From contig CALUGQ010000012.1 in the NCBI GenBank assembly GCA_944320235.1, positions 1 to 64,000 on the forward strand: a stretch of DNA of 64,000 nucleotides. Direction: 5' to 3'. The notes beneath the pieces were generated by a model. The model was not told where the DNA came from. It searched no databases and saw only the letters and a list, made by a program, of their open reading frames with translations. A program made the translations under genes and the position numbers. The DNA comes from an uncultured Prevotella sp. (lineage in GTDB: Bacteria > Bacteroidota > Bacteroidia > Bacteroidales > Bacteroidaceae). Of this stretch, positions 32,654 through 40,865 are shown in pieces; within the stretch, counting starts at the first letter, position 1, and each line of letters begins with the position of its first letter.

Positions 32654-33814
32654 ATGGATGAAGAGTTGAGGCGCTTCGACGCCATACGCCCATTTGAGCC
32701 GGAGGAACTGCCGGCTGTGTACGAACGGCTGCTGGCCGACGCGCAGTTCCGCGCCGTCCTGGCCGCCGCCATGCCCGGGGAGCCCTTCGACGCGCTCGCC
32801 GCGAGGATGCGGGAGTGCCGCACTTGCCTTGACTTCCAGGTGCGTTTCTGCTACAATTTCCTCGCCGGGTTGCTCAGCCGGGTGAGCGACGGCTGCGAAA
32901 TGGACTGCTCGGCAATAAGCAAGCAGGGCCGGTACACGTTCGTCAGCAACCACCGTGACATAGTGCTTGACTCGGCTTTGCTCGACAAGCTGCTCATCGA
33001 CTCGGGCTTCGGGACCACCTGCGAGATAGCCATTGGCGACAACTTGCTGGCCGCCCCGTGGATAAAAGACCTCGTGAGGCTCAACAAGTCGTTCATCGTC
33101 GAGCGCAGCGCCGGCCTGCGCGAGATGCTCGCGAGCAGCAAGCGCATGGCCGACTACATGCATTATGTGATACAGCGCAAGCACGACAACATCTGGATAG
33201 CGCAGCGCGAGGGCCGCGCCAAGGACAGCGACGACCGCACGCAGCCCTCGGTGCTGAAGATGATGGCCATGGGGGGAGAGGGCTCGCCGGCCGAGAGGCT
33301 GCGCCAGCTGCACATAGTGCCGCTGGCCATATCCTACGAGTACGACCCCTGCGACTACCTCAAGGCGCGCGAGTTCCAGCTCAAGCGCGACGTCGTGGGG
33401 TGGAAGAAGACCCGGCAGGACGACGTGCTGAGCATGAAGACCGGCATACTGGGCCGCAAAGGGCGCATTCATTACCACTGCGCCCCGTGCATAGACACGT
33501 TCCTCGACGCGCTCGACCCCGCCATGCCCAAGGGCGAGCTGTTCGACGCCGTGGCCCGACACATAGACCGCGAGATACACAGCCGCTACCGCCTTTACCC
33601 CGGAAACTACGCCGCCGCCGACCTCCTGTGGCCGGGGCAAGGCTTCGGCCGGGGCTGCACGGGGGCTGAGCGCGATGCCTTCGAGCGGTACATAGAGAGC
33701 AGGCTGGAGCTGGTTGACCTGCCGCAGAAGGACGAGCCGTTCCTGCGCGAGTGCCTGCTCAAGATGTATGCCAACCCTGTGCGCAACCACGCGGCTGCCG
33801 CGTCGTGCGGCTGA
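32654..33814 (+). CDS. 1-acylglycerol-3-phosphate acyltransferase-like protein
   Basis: A 386-residue PlsC-fold protein. The acyltransferase motif I region reads FVSNHRDIVLDSALL: His to Asp spacing is five residues, not the usual four, or the Asp directly after Arg is used. Motif III-like IWIAQREGRAKDSDDRTQPSVLKM follows. There is no clear membrane helix. It may act in phospholipid or ornithine-lipid synthesis; this is family inference. It lies 55 nt after ddl and ends at a strong terminator. Confidence 0.78.
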   Translation: MDEELRRFDAIRPFEPEELPAVYERLLADAQFRAVLAAAMPGEPFDALAARMRECRTCLDFQVRFCYNFLAGLLSRVSDGCEMDCSAISKQGRYTFVSNHRDIVLDSALLDKLLIDSGFGTTCEIAIGDNLLAAPWIKDLVRLNKSFIVERSAGLREMLASSKRMADYMHYVIQRKHDNIWIAQREGRAKDSDDRTQPSVLKMMAMGGEGSPAERLRQLHIVPLAISYEYDPCDYLKAREFQLKRDVVGWKKTRQDDVLSMKTGILGRKGRIHYHCAPCIDTFLDALDPAMPKGELFDAVARHIDREIHSRYRLYPGNYAAADLLWPGQGFGRGCTGAERDAFERYIESRLELVDLPQKDEPFLRECLLKMYANPVRNHAAAASCG

Positions 33815-33821
33815 ATGTGTA

Positions 33822-33870
33822 CAGGCGGCGTTTCGCCCCGAAAGGACGAAACGCCGCCTGAGTGTTTTTT
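33822..33870 (+). terminator. Intrinsic terminator after the acyltransferase gene
   Basis: A 14-bp stem CAGGCGGCGTTTCG (33822-33835), 11-nt loop, then its complement (33847-33860) followed by AGTGTTTTTTG. Confidence 0.85.
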
Positions 33871-33897
33871 GTACAATGACATTTGCTGTTTCCCGAT

Positions 33898-34566
33898 ATG
33901 GAAATGAAGAAACTGCCCGCTTTTTTGCTCGCCGCTGCGATGGCCGCCTGCCAGGTTGACAGCTATGAGAGCGGCCAGGGGGATTACTCCTTGCTCACGG
34001 CCGACTTCGTGGAGCTGCGTACCGGCGGTCCGTGCGCCGTGAGCTCTGCCGTCACCGATGGCGGCGACTCGCTCGTGCTCGTGCCTGCCGTCACTCTCGA
34101 CTGGGCCTTGCGCCCCGACACCGTCTACCGCGCCATACTTTATTATGACCGCTCCGGCGGGCCGCAGGTGAGGGCGAGGAGCATCGTCGAGGTGCCTGTG
34201 GTGCGCCCGGCGGCTGCCGCTGGCGTAGACAGCGTGCTCACCGACCCGGTAGACCTGGAGAGCGTGTGGGTGAGCGCGGGCGGGAAGTACATCAACATGG
34301 GCCTTTACATGATGGTGGGCGAGGGCGGCCCGGAGGGCGCGCGCCACACCGTGGGCCTTGTCTGCGATTCCGTCGAGGTGGGGGAGGCAGGCCGGCGCAC
34401 GGCCCACCTGCGCCTTTTCCACGACCAGGGAGGCGTGCCTGAGTACTATTCGTCGAAGGTTTACGTCAGCGCGCCGTGCGCGTCGGTGGGAGCCGACTCC
34501 GCGGTGCTGCGCGTAGAGACCTACGACGGCTTGGCCGTGCGCCCCCTGCGGCTCTCAGAGCAGTGA
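33898..34566 (+). CDS. NigD-like lipoprotein, second copy
   Basis: A 222-residue predicted lipoprotein. The signal MEMKKLPAFLLAAAMAAC gives Cys near residue 18. The pattern of the rest (YSLLTADFVELRT, an early beta-rich half, then KYINMGLYMMVGEGG and a C-terminal strand pair RTAHLRLFHDQGG) parallels the NigD-like protein at 21.3-22.0 kb, at lower similarity. No promoter is seen nearby. Its stop lies inside the convergent threonine aldolase gene: the two coding ends overlap by 12 nt. Met3 (33904) is an alternative start. Confidence 0.7.
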   Translation: MEMKKLPAFLLAAAMAACQVDSYESGQGDYSLLTADFVELRTGGPCAVSSAVTDGGDSLVLVPAVTLDWALRPDTVYRAILYYDRSGGPQVRARSIVEVPVVRPAAAAGVDSVLTDPVDLESVWVSAGGKYINMGLYMMVGEGGPEGARHTVGLVCDSVEVGEAGRRTAHLRLFHDQGGVPEYYSSKVYVSAPCASVGADSAVLRVETYDGLAVRPLRLSEQ

Positions 34567-35580
34567 GCCGAGCAGGGCCAGCTCCTCGTCTGTGGTGGCC
34601 CAGCTCGTGACGAAGCGGCAGATGGTATGGCTCTCGTCGGCCATTCCCCAGTGGGTGAACATGATGTCCTTCGAGAGCCGCTCTACGTCGTCGTTGCCCA
34701 TTATGATGAACTGCTGGTTGGTGGGCGAGTCGAGCCAGAACCTGTATCCTTTCTCCGCGAACATCCTGCGCATCTTCATGGCCATGTCTATGGCGTGGCG
34801 CGATATTTCGAAATAAAGCCCGTCGGTGAAGAGTGTGTCGAACTGCACGCCCAGCAGGCGCCCCTTGGCCATGAGCGCGCCGTGCTGTTTCTGTATGGTG
34901 AAGAAGTGGCGGTGGGCGTTGTTGTGGGTGAACACCACCGCCTCGCCGCAGAGGGCGCCTATCTTCGTGCCGCCGATGTAGAACGCGTCGCAGTGGCGGG
35001 GCAGGTAAGGCAGCGTGATGTCGTTGCCCTCGGCCATGAGCCCGTAGCCCAGGCGGGCGCCGTCTACGTAGAGCGGCAGGTTGTTGCTGCGGCACACCTG
35101 GTAGATGGCGTCAAGCTCGGCTGCGCTGTATAGCGTGCCAAGCTCTGTGGGGAAGGTGATGTACACCAGCCCGGGGAACACCGAGTGGGCGTTGTTGCCG
35201 TCGTGCTTGAAGTCCTCGAGGTATTTGTGCAGGTCGTCAGCGTGCATCTTCCCCTCATGCCCGGGTATGTTTATTATCTTGTGCTCGGTGAACTCTATGG
35301 CCCCGGCCTCGTGCACATTGATGTGGCCGGTGTCGAGGGCGATGACGCCTTCGTACTGGTACAGGAATGAGTCGATGACCGTTGCGTTGGTCTGCGTGCC
35401 TCCGGCGAGGAAGAAAATCACTGCGTCGTCGTCCTCGCAGGCAGCCTTTATCTTAGCCTTTGCGTCCTCGCAGAAGCGGTCGAAGCCGTAGGGCAGCGTG
35501 CGCTCGTCGTTGGTTTCCATGAGCCGCTGCAGCACCTTGGGGTGCGCGCCGTTGTTATAGTCGTTCTCGAATGAAATCAT
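34555..35580 (-). CDS. ltaE: Low-specificity threonine aldolase
   Basis: A 341-residue PLP enzyme that splits threonine into glycine and acetaldehyde. The N-terminus ISFENDYNNGAHPKVL is typical. The PLP lysine is in DAFYIGGTKIGAL, and PLYVDGARLGYG binds the cofactor. The start is the ATG at 35580 and the promoter is 85 nt upstream; the longer frame through the intergenic element is not coding. The 3' end overlaps the convergent NigD-like gene by 12 nt. Confidence 0.93.
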   Translation of the reverse strand: MISFENDYNNGAHPKVLQRLMETNDERTLPYGFDRFCEDAKAKIKAACEDDDAVIFFLAGGTQTNATVIDSFLYQYEGVIALDTGHINVHEAGAIEFTEHKIINIPGHEGKMHADDLHKYLEDFKHDGNNAHSVFPGLVYITFPTELGTLYSAAELDAIYQVCRSNNLPLYVDGARLGYGLMAEGNDITLPYLPRHCDAFYIGGTKIGALCGEAVVFTHNNAHRHFFTIQKQHGALMAKGRLLGVQFDTLFTDGLYFEISRHAIDMAMKMRRMFAEKGYRFWLDSPTNQQFIIMGNDDVERLSKDIMFTHWGMADESHTICRFVTSWATTDEELALLGSLL

Positions 35581-35664
35581 AAAGCGTTTTGTTTCGGTTC
35601 TCGTTTGCCTCCGCCCGTGCGGCTGCCATGGCCGGCCGCCGGCCGCGCTGCGGCTTGGGCGGTG

Positions 35665-35695
35665 CAAAGTTACAGCAAGTAAGAGACAAATCAAA
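35665..35695 (-). promoter_or_regulatory. Promoter of ltaE
   Basis: Minus-strand TTTG (35692-35695), 19-nt spacer, TAACTTTG (35665-35672). Confidence 0.7.
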
Positions 35696-35934
35696 GGAAA
35701 AGCCCGACTTTTTTTCTGTTCCCGCGCGCCAGCCGTTGCATGGCCGTGCAGGCGGGGCGGCGGACGGCGCGCGGGTGGGCGGTGCGCCGTCTGCGGGTGC
35801 TTGCCGCGCTGTTCCTTCACGTCAGGCCATGGCGTGCCGGGCTGGCTGCCTGTCCGCCTGGGTAAATATTTTTCGCAAGGCTGGCCGCCTTGCGCAATGC
35901 CATATGCCTCAGCGTGTTGCGCTGCCTGCCATTT

Positions 35935-36030
35935 CGCTTTGCGGCATGGCCTGTATTGCAGTGCGAAATGGGCAGCATCGCGGGCTGGAATGGCCCATAT
36001 TGCAGGGCAAGTCCGTCCTTGCCTCATCCT
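35935..36030. repeat. Degenerate palindrome-rich element and partial duplicate
   Basis: Modules ATTGCAGTGCGAAATGGGC and GGAATGGCCCATATTGCAGGGC resemble decayed arms of the GCAAAACGGC elements. GGCAGCATCGCGG occurs here and again near 36166 with a following GCAGGGCAAG, a partial duplication. The rest of 35700-36230 shows only an orphan promoter-like site. Confidence 0.4.
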
Positions 36031-36148
36031 GAAGTCGTGTCTGTAAGTTTTTTTTGCGTGCCTTTAGAGTGTGTGGCGTGCAGTCCGTGCTTTCCATGGG
36101 TGATGCAGAAAATGTTGCCGGCAGTGGCTTGTTTACGAAATAAATGCT

Positions 36149-36156
36149 TACTTTTG
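36149..36156 (+). promoter_or_regulatory. Orphan promoter-like -7 box
   Basis: TACTTTTG followed by CACC, as at mutS2 and prmC, but the next codon is GTC and no plus-strand gene follows. It points antisense into the four-helix-bundle gene. Confidence 0.35.
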
Positions 36157-36230
36157 CACCGTCGGCAGCATCGCGGTAGCCCGCAGGGCAAGTGTGGTGG
36201 ATGTCTTTTCCCGTCGTGCGTGCGTGGCCC

Positions 36231-36977
36231 TCATGCGTTGCGCGTACCCCGGCAGGCGGGGTAGTCCTGGCAGCTCCAGAACTCGCGGCCGCTGTTCTGG
36301 CCCTTGCGTGCCATGCGCCTTACCATCGGCTTGCCGCAGAGTGGGCATGGTGGCGCGCCGTCGACGGCAGCCTTTGCCTTGATGGCGGCGAGGCGTTCGG
36401 CGGTCATGTTCTCAGTGAACCCGCCTTCCTGCCTGAACAGCTCCATGCGCCCGGCCATCTGCTTGCGCAGCATCGTGGTGAGGCGTCCGCAGAGTATCAG
36501 CATGGCGTTGGCCGCCGTGGAGGCGTCGGCTGACTCGGTCCACGGTTCGAAGAGGCGTTTCTGTGCGATGATGTGTGCCGACACGTCGTGCATGAGGTCG
36601 CTGCCGTAGTTGGGCTTTGCCAGTCGCGTGGCCTGCACAGCTGCCCATTCAGGCCTGCTCTTGGGCCAGGCGGCCTCGCCTCGCGCCATGATGAAGCATA
36701 GGTAGTCGGTTGCCAGCTCGCTGAGGCTTGCCCGCGCCACGTCGGTGAGCTTCAGTTCGGTCTCGGCCGATGTCTGGTGGCGCGCCGCCCCCTCGGCAAT
36801 GTTGGCCTGCACGGAGCGTGCCGCCTGCGTCATCTGGTCGTACTGCCTCCCGCATGGGTCGTTCGTGCGGTTGAGGAAGCGGCGGCAGAAGCTCAGCGTC
36901 GACAGGTAGATGACGTTTGCCATCACCCAGCTGTCCAGCCACAGGTAGCCCGCGGTAGAGCCGATGTTCACGCCCAT
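36231..36977 (-). CDS. Four-helix-bundle suffix protein with topoisomerase-type zinc ribbon
   Basis: A 248-residue protein. The N-terminal part is an S23-like four-helix bundle (YDQMTQAARSVQANIAEGAAR, ETELKLTDVARASLSELATDY), the fold of proteins encoded in 23S rRNA intervening sequences and as stand-alone genes. The C-terminus is a topoisomerase-I-like zinc ribbon, PPCPLCGKPMVRR ... SGREFWSCQDYPACRGT. This pairing is the Bacteroidota four helix bundle suffix family; function unknown. The ATG at 36977 is chosen over a GTG upstream because AAAGGAG lies 7 nt ahead of it. A 10-bp tandem repeat lies about 160 nt upstream. Confidence 0.85.
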   Translation of the reverse strand: MGVNIGSTAGYLWLDSWVMANVIYLSTLSFCRRFLNRTNDPCGRQYDQMTQAARSVQANIAEGAARHQTSAETELKLTDVARASLSELATDYLCFIMARGEAAWPKSRPEWAAVQATRLAKPNYGSDLMHDVSAHIIAQKRLFEPWTESADASTAANAMLILCGRLTTMLRKQMAGRMELFRQEGGFTENMTAERLAAIKAKAAVDGAPPCPLCGKPMVRRMARKGQNSGREFWSCQDYPACRGTRNA

Positions 36978-37137
36978 GGGCACACTCCTTTCATCGTGCA
37001 CGGCATCAGGGTAGCTTCATCTTGCGCTGCGGTTTCCGGCGTTTGCCCGCCCGGTATCTCTTGTTTCCCCATGCTTTTGCGTTTTGTTGTGTCTTGGTTG
37101 TAGCTTTTGGGGCGGTTTGCATGGCGTTTTGCTGGTG

Positions 37138-37197
37138 GTATTTATCGATATATATCGTCATATGTCGTTATATGTCGATATATATCGACTTATATCG
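37138..37197. repeat. 10-bp tandem repeat, six units
   Basis: Units GTATTTATCG, ATATATATCG, TCATATGTCG, TTATATGTCG, ATATATATCG and ACTTATATCG run without a break (consensus NNWTATRTCG). The AT stretches recur every 10 bp, one helical turn, in otherwise GC-rich DNA. It lies 25 nt after the argF' stop and upstream of the four-helix-bundle gene. Confidence 0.85.
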
Positions 37198-37222
37198 CCT
37201 GGTAACGCCATGCAAGCCGCCG

Positions 37223-38185
37223 TCAGAGAGCTTCGAGCATTCTCTTTATCACCACCGAGGCCGAAATCTCGCGGTTGGCGGCCTCGGGTATGACGAGCGA
37301 CGAGGGGCTTTCTATCACGTCGTCGGTCACGATGAGGCCGCGGCGCACGGGCAGGCAGTGCATGAACTTGCCGCCATCGGTCACGGCCATGTGCGCCGCG
37401 TCGATGGTCCACGACATGTCGCGGCTCAGTATCTTGCCGTAGTCGGCGGGGCGGGTCACGCCCGGGCAGCTCCAGTTCTTGGCGTACACGAAGTCGGCGC
37501 CCTCGAGGGCCTTCATCTGGTCGTACTCCACGCGGGCCGGGCCGACGAACTTCGGGTCGAGCTCGTAGCCCTCCGGGTGGGTGATTACTAGGTCAACGTC
37601 TGCCGCGTTCATCCACTGTGCGAACGAGTTTGGCACGGCCTGGGGCAGCGCGCGGCAGTGGGGCGCCCACGTGAGCACCACCTTCGGCCGCGCCTTCGCC
37701 TTGTGCTCCTCGATGGTTATCAGGTCGGCGAAGGCCTGCAGGGGGTGTACGGTGGCCGTCTCCATGGCGAACACGGGGCGGCCGCTGTACTTTATGAACT
37801 GGTGGAGCACGGTCTCGGCGTAGTCGTACTCGCGGTCGGTCAGCCCGGCGAAGCTGCGCACGCCTATCATGTCGCAGTAGCAGCCCATCACGGGTATGGC
37901 TTCGAGCAGGTGCTCGCTCTTGTCGCCGTCCATTATCACGCCGCGCTCGGTCTCCAGCTTCCACGCGCCTGCGTTCACGTCGAGCACGATAACGTTCATG
38001 CCCAGGTTCATCGCCGCCTTCTGCGTGCTTAGCCTCGTTCGCAGGCTGTTGTTGAAGAAAATCATCATCAGGGTCTTGTTCTTGCCCAGGTGCTGGTACT
38101 TGAAGCGGTCTTCCTTTATCTCCCTGGCCTCGGCGAGAGCCTGCCTGAGGTCGCCGATGTCGTCAACGTTGATGAAAGAGTTCAT
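37223..38185 (-). CDS. argF': N-succinylornithine carbamoyltransferase
   Basis: A 320-residue transcarbamylase that uses N-succinylornithine, the Bacteroidota variant of arginine synthesis. The carbamoyl-phosphate motif is FFNNSLRTRLST in place of STRTR. The loop HLLEAIPVMG keeps the Pro that marks the succinyl rather than acetyl form in B. fragilis. FMHCLPVRRG is the C-terminal active-site motif. It lies 58 nt after proA; its start codon directly follows an AT-rich repeat. Confidence 0.9.
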   Translation of the reverse strand: MNSFINVDDIGDLRQALAEAREIKEDRFKYQHLGKNKTLMMIFFNNSLRTRLSTQKAAMNLGMNVIVLDVNAGAWKLETERGVIMDGDKSEHLLEAIPVMGCYCDMIGVRSFAGLTDREYDYAETVLHQFIKYSGRPVFAMETATVHPLQAFADLITIEEHKAKARPKVVLTWAPHCRALPQAVPNSFAQWMNAADVDLVITHPEGYELDPKFVGPARVEYDQMKALEGADFVYAKNWSCPGVTRPADYGKILSRDMSWTIDAAHMAVTDGGKFMHCLPVRRGLIVTDDVIESPSSLVIPEAANREISASVVIKRMLEAL

Positions 38186-38190
38186 AGAAT

Positions 38191-38224
38191 TAAAAGTTAA
38201 AAGTTAAAAATTAAAAGAATATGC
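38191..38224 (-). repeat. AT-rich element, gene-start copy at argF'
   Basis: TAAAAGTTAAAAGTTAAAAA then TTAAAAGAATATGC on the plus strand; on the gene strand it runs GCATATTCTTTTAATTTTTA onward and ends 5 nt before the argF' ATG. Confidence 0.85.
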
Positions 38225-38243
38225 GGGCGTGGCGGCATTCCGT

Positions 38244-39491
38244 TTAGGGCCGCGTCTGCCCCTCGCCGTCTATGAGCCACTTGTAGGTGCAAATCTCTTG
38301 CAGGCCCATCGGGCCGCGCGGGCCGAGCTTCTGTGTGCTTATGCCTATCTCGGCGCCAAGGCCGAACTGCGCCCCGTCGGTGAAGCTGGTGGGCGCGTTC
38401 ACGTAGACGCAGGCCGCGTCCACGCGGGCCTGGAACTCGCGTGCGGCTGCCCCGTCGGCCGTTATGATGCTCTCGCTGTGGCCGGAGCCGTAGCGGGCGA
38501 TGTGCTCCAGGGCCTCGTCGAGCGACGCCACGGTGCGCACGGCCATCTTGTAGTCCATGAACTCCGTGCCGAAGCTCTCGTCGGTGGCTGCCCGCAGCAG
38601 CTCGCCGGGGTATCGCCCGGCAAGGGCTTCGAGCGCGTCGTGGTCGGCGTAGAGCGTCACTTGCTTGCCGGCCAGCGGCTCGCAGAGCGCGGGCAGGTCG
38701 GCGAGGCGCGAGCGGTGCATTATCAGGCAGTCGAGTGCGTTGCACACGCTCACGCGGCGCGTCTTGGCGTTGAGCACTATGCGGCGGCCCATGTCAAGGT
38801 CGGCGGAGGCGTCGAAGTATGTGTTCACAACGCCCGCGCCGGTCTCTATCACCGGCACTCGGGCCGTGTCGCGCACGAAGTCTATCAGCTTGCGCCCGCC
38901 GCGCGGTATGCAAAGGTCTACAAGACCCACGGCGGAGAGCATCGCGGCGGTGGCCTCGTGGGTGGCGGGCAGCAGCGTCGCGGCGGCGGTGTCGATGCCG
39001 TGGCGGCTCAGCACGCCGTGTATCAGGCCCACGGCCTCGCGGTTTGAACAGTCGGCATCCTTGCCGCCCTTGAGCACGCAGGCGTTGCCGCTCTTGAAGC
39101 AGAGGGCGAACACGTCGAAGGTGACGTTGGGGCGGGCCTCGTAAACGATGCCTATCACGCCGAACGGAACGCTCACCCGCCTTATGCGCAGGCCGTTGGG
39201 CAGTGTGCGCTTGCAGCTCTCCATGCCCAGGGGCGACGGCAGCGTGGCCACGTTGCGCATGTCAGAGGCTATGCCGTCGAGCCTGCCGGCGGTCAGCTTG
39301 AGCCTGTCGTACAGCGGGTTGGCCGCGTCCATCCGCGCCAGGTCGGCCGCGTTGGCGCGCAGCAGCCGCTCCTTGCCGCCAGCTATTGCGTCGGCCACGT
39401 CGCGGAGCACGTCGTTGCGCTCCTTGTCGGTCATCATGGCGAGGCTGCGGCTTGCTGCCTTCGCCCTTAGGAAAGTGTCTTTGTGTGTCAT
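38244..39491 (-). CDS. proA: Gamma-glutamyl phosphate reductase
   Basis: A 415-residue NADPH enzyme, the second step of proline synthesis. It contains [16 protein letters not shown], the catalytic-Cys region VCNALDCLI and the C-terminal [21 protein letters not shown], all diagnostic. It lies 73 nt after proB in the order proB, proA, argF'. Confidence 0.96.
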   Translation of the reverse strand: MTHKDTFLRAKAASRSLAMMTDKERNDVLRDVADAIAGGKERLLRANAADLARMDAANPLYDRLKLTAGRLDGIASDMRNVATLPSPLGMESCKRTLPNGLRIRRVSVPFGVIGIVYEARPNVTFDVFALCFKSGNACVLKGGKDADCSNREAVGLIHGVLSRHGIDTAAATLLPATHEATAAMLSAVGLVDLCIPRGGRKLIDFVRDTARVPVIETGAGVVNTYFDASADLDMGRRIVLNAKTRRVSVCNALDCLIMHRSRLADLPALCEPLAGKQVTLYADHDALEALAGRYPGELLRAATDESFGTEFMDYKMAVRTVASLDEALEHIARYGSGHSESIITADGAAAREFQARVDAACVYVNAPTSFTDGAQFGLGAEIGISTQKLGPRGPMGLQEICTYKWLIDGEGQTRP

Positions 39492-39564
39492 TGGTGTAAT
39501 CTTTTTGTGGCATGTATGTGATGCCGTGGCGTATGCCTGTGGCCCGCCTGCCGTATTCAGCCGC

Positions 39565-40632
39565 CTATTCCAGGCACAGGTAGTCGTAGTGTATGAGCGG
39601 TTTCACGTCGTGCGCCCCGATGAGGCTGCGCGCCTCGTCGCTGCCGTAGGCGGAGCGGCCCACGCCGATGGCGTTGCCGCAACTGTCAGCGATGGTCACT
39701 ATGTCGCCCTCCTCGAAGTCGCCGTCTATGGCGGTGACGCCCACGAGCAGCAGGCTGACCGCCCTGTCGCCGCGTAGGGCCTCGGCGGCCTTGCCGTTGA
39801 CGCGGACAACGCCCTTGGCGAAGCTCGCGCTGTGGGCAATCCACTTCTTCATGGTGGACGACGGCGTGGGGCTTGGCACGAACTCCGTGTGCGGCACGGC
39901 CTCGGGGGCGGCCATCAGGTCGGCCAGTATGCCGTCGCGGCGGCCGTTGGCTATCACCACGCGGATGCCCTCGTCGGCCACTTTGCGCGCTATGCTGCAC
40001 TTTGTGAGCATCCCGCCGCGCCCGAAGCCGCTCTTCTCCTGCCTGATGTATGCGCTGAGGTCGCGCCCCGGCTCCACGCGGGCAATCACCCTTGCGCCTT
40101 CGTCGCCGGGCTTGCCGTCGTAGATGCCGTCGATGTTGCTCAGTATGATGAGCGCGTCGGCGTCCATCATCGTGGCGATGAGGCCCGACAGTTCGTCGTT
40201 GTCGGTGAACATGAGTTCCGTCACGCTCACGGTGTCGTTCTCGTTGACTATCGGCACCACCCCGTTTTCGAGCATCACGGCCATGCAGGCGCGCTGGTTG
40301 AGGTATTCGCGGCGCGTGGCGAAGCTCTCCTTCATCGTGAGCACCTGGCCCACGGGTATGCCGTAGTCGCGGAAGAGGCTGTAGTAGAGGTTTATCAGCT
40401 TCACTTGCCCGATGGAGGAGAACAGCTGCCGCTGCTCCACGCTGTCGAGCTTGTGGTCCACCTTAAGCTCGCCTCTGCCGCTGGCCACGGCCCCGCTCGA
40501 CACGAGGATGGCCTCGTGGCCCTGGGCGCGGAGCGCGGCCACCTGGTCTACCAGGGCCGACATCCGCGTTACGTCGAGCTTGCCGTCGCTCCGCGTGAGC
40601 ACGTTGCTGCCCACTTTTATCACTAATCGCAT
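39565..40632 (-). CDS. proB: Glutamate 5-kinase
   Basis: A 355-residue enzyme for the first step of proline synthesis. The amino-acid kinase domain has [30 protein letters not shown] and [14 protein letters not shown]-terminal PUA domain (about residues 265-340; [16 protein letters not shown]) is present as in E. coli. The start codon follows an AT-rich repeat by 1 nt. It heads proBA-argF' with the acyl-CoA synthetase upstream. Confidence 0.95.
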   Translation of the reverse strand: MRLVIKVGSNVLTRSDGKLDVTRMSALVDQVAALRAQGHEAILVSSGAVASGRGELKVDHKLDSVEQRQLFSSIGQVKLINLYYSLFRDYGIPVGQVLTMKESFATRREYLNQRACMAVMLENGVVPIVNENDTVSVTELMFTDNDELSGLIATMMDADALIILSNIDGIYDGKPGDEGARVIARVEPGRDLSAYIRQEKSGFGRGGMLTKCSIARKVADEGIRVVIANGRRDGILADLMAAPEAVPHTEFVPSPTPSSTMKKWIAHSASFAKGVVRVNGKAAEALRGDRAVSLLLVGVTAIDGDFEEGDIVTIADSCGNAIGVGRSAYGSDEARSLIGAHDVKPLIHYDYLCLE

Positions 40633-40633
40633 G

Positions 40634-40672
40634 AAAGTTAAAAATTAAAAGTTAAAAATTAAAAGAATATGC
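40634..40672 (-). repeat. AT-rich 39-bp element, gene-start copy at proB
   Basis: Plus-strand AAAGTTAAAAATTAAAAG then TTAAAAATTAAAAGAATATGC. It is the left arm of an inverted pair with 40827-40865, differing by one base. It begins 1 nt from the proB ATG. Confidence 0.9.
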
Positions 40673-40826
40673 AGCAGGGCTGTGCTTGCGTGTCCATTCG
40701 CCCCCAGTCTTGTGTGTTGGCTGCTGCGCTTGCGCGTCCATTCGCCGGCTTGCGCATTCCTTTGCGTTCGTTTTTCGGGCTTGTGTGGCGGCAGCCGTGT
40801 TGTGTAACATATACTTGGCGTGTCTC

Positions 40827-40865
40827 GCATATTCTTTTAATTTTTAACTTTTAATTCTTAACTTT
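40827..40865 (+). repeat. AT-rich 39-bp element, gene-end copy at the acyl-CoA synthetase
   Basis: Inverted copy of 40634-40672 with one mismatch in 39. It contains the stop codon and last codons (KVKN) of the acyl-CoA synthetase gene. With its partner it encloses 154 bp that holds no gene I can support. Confidence 0.9.
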
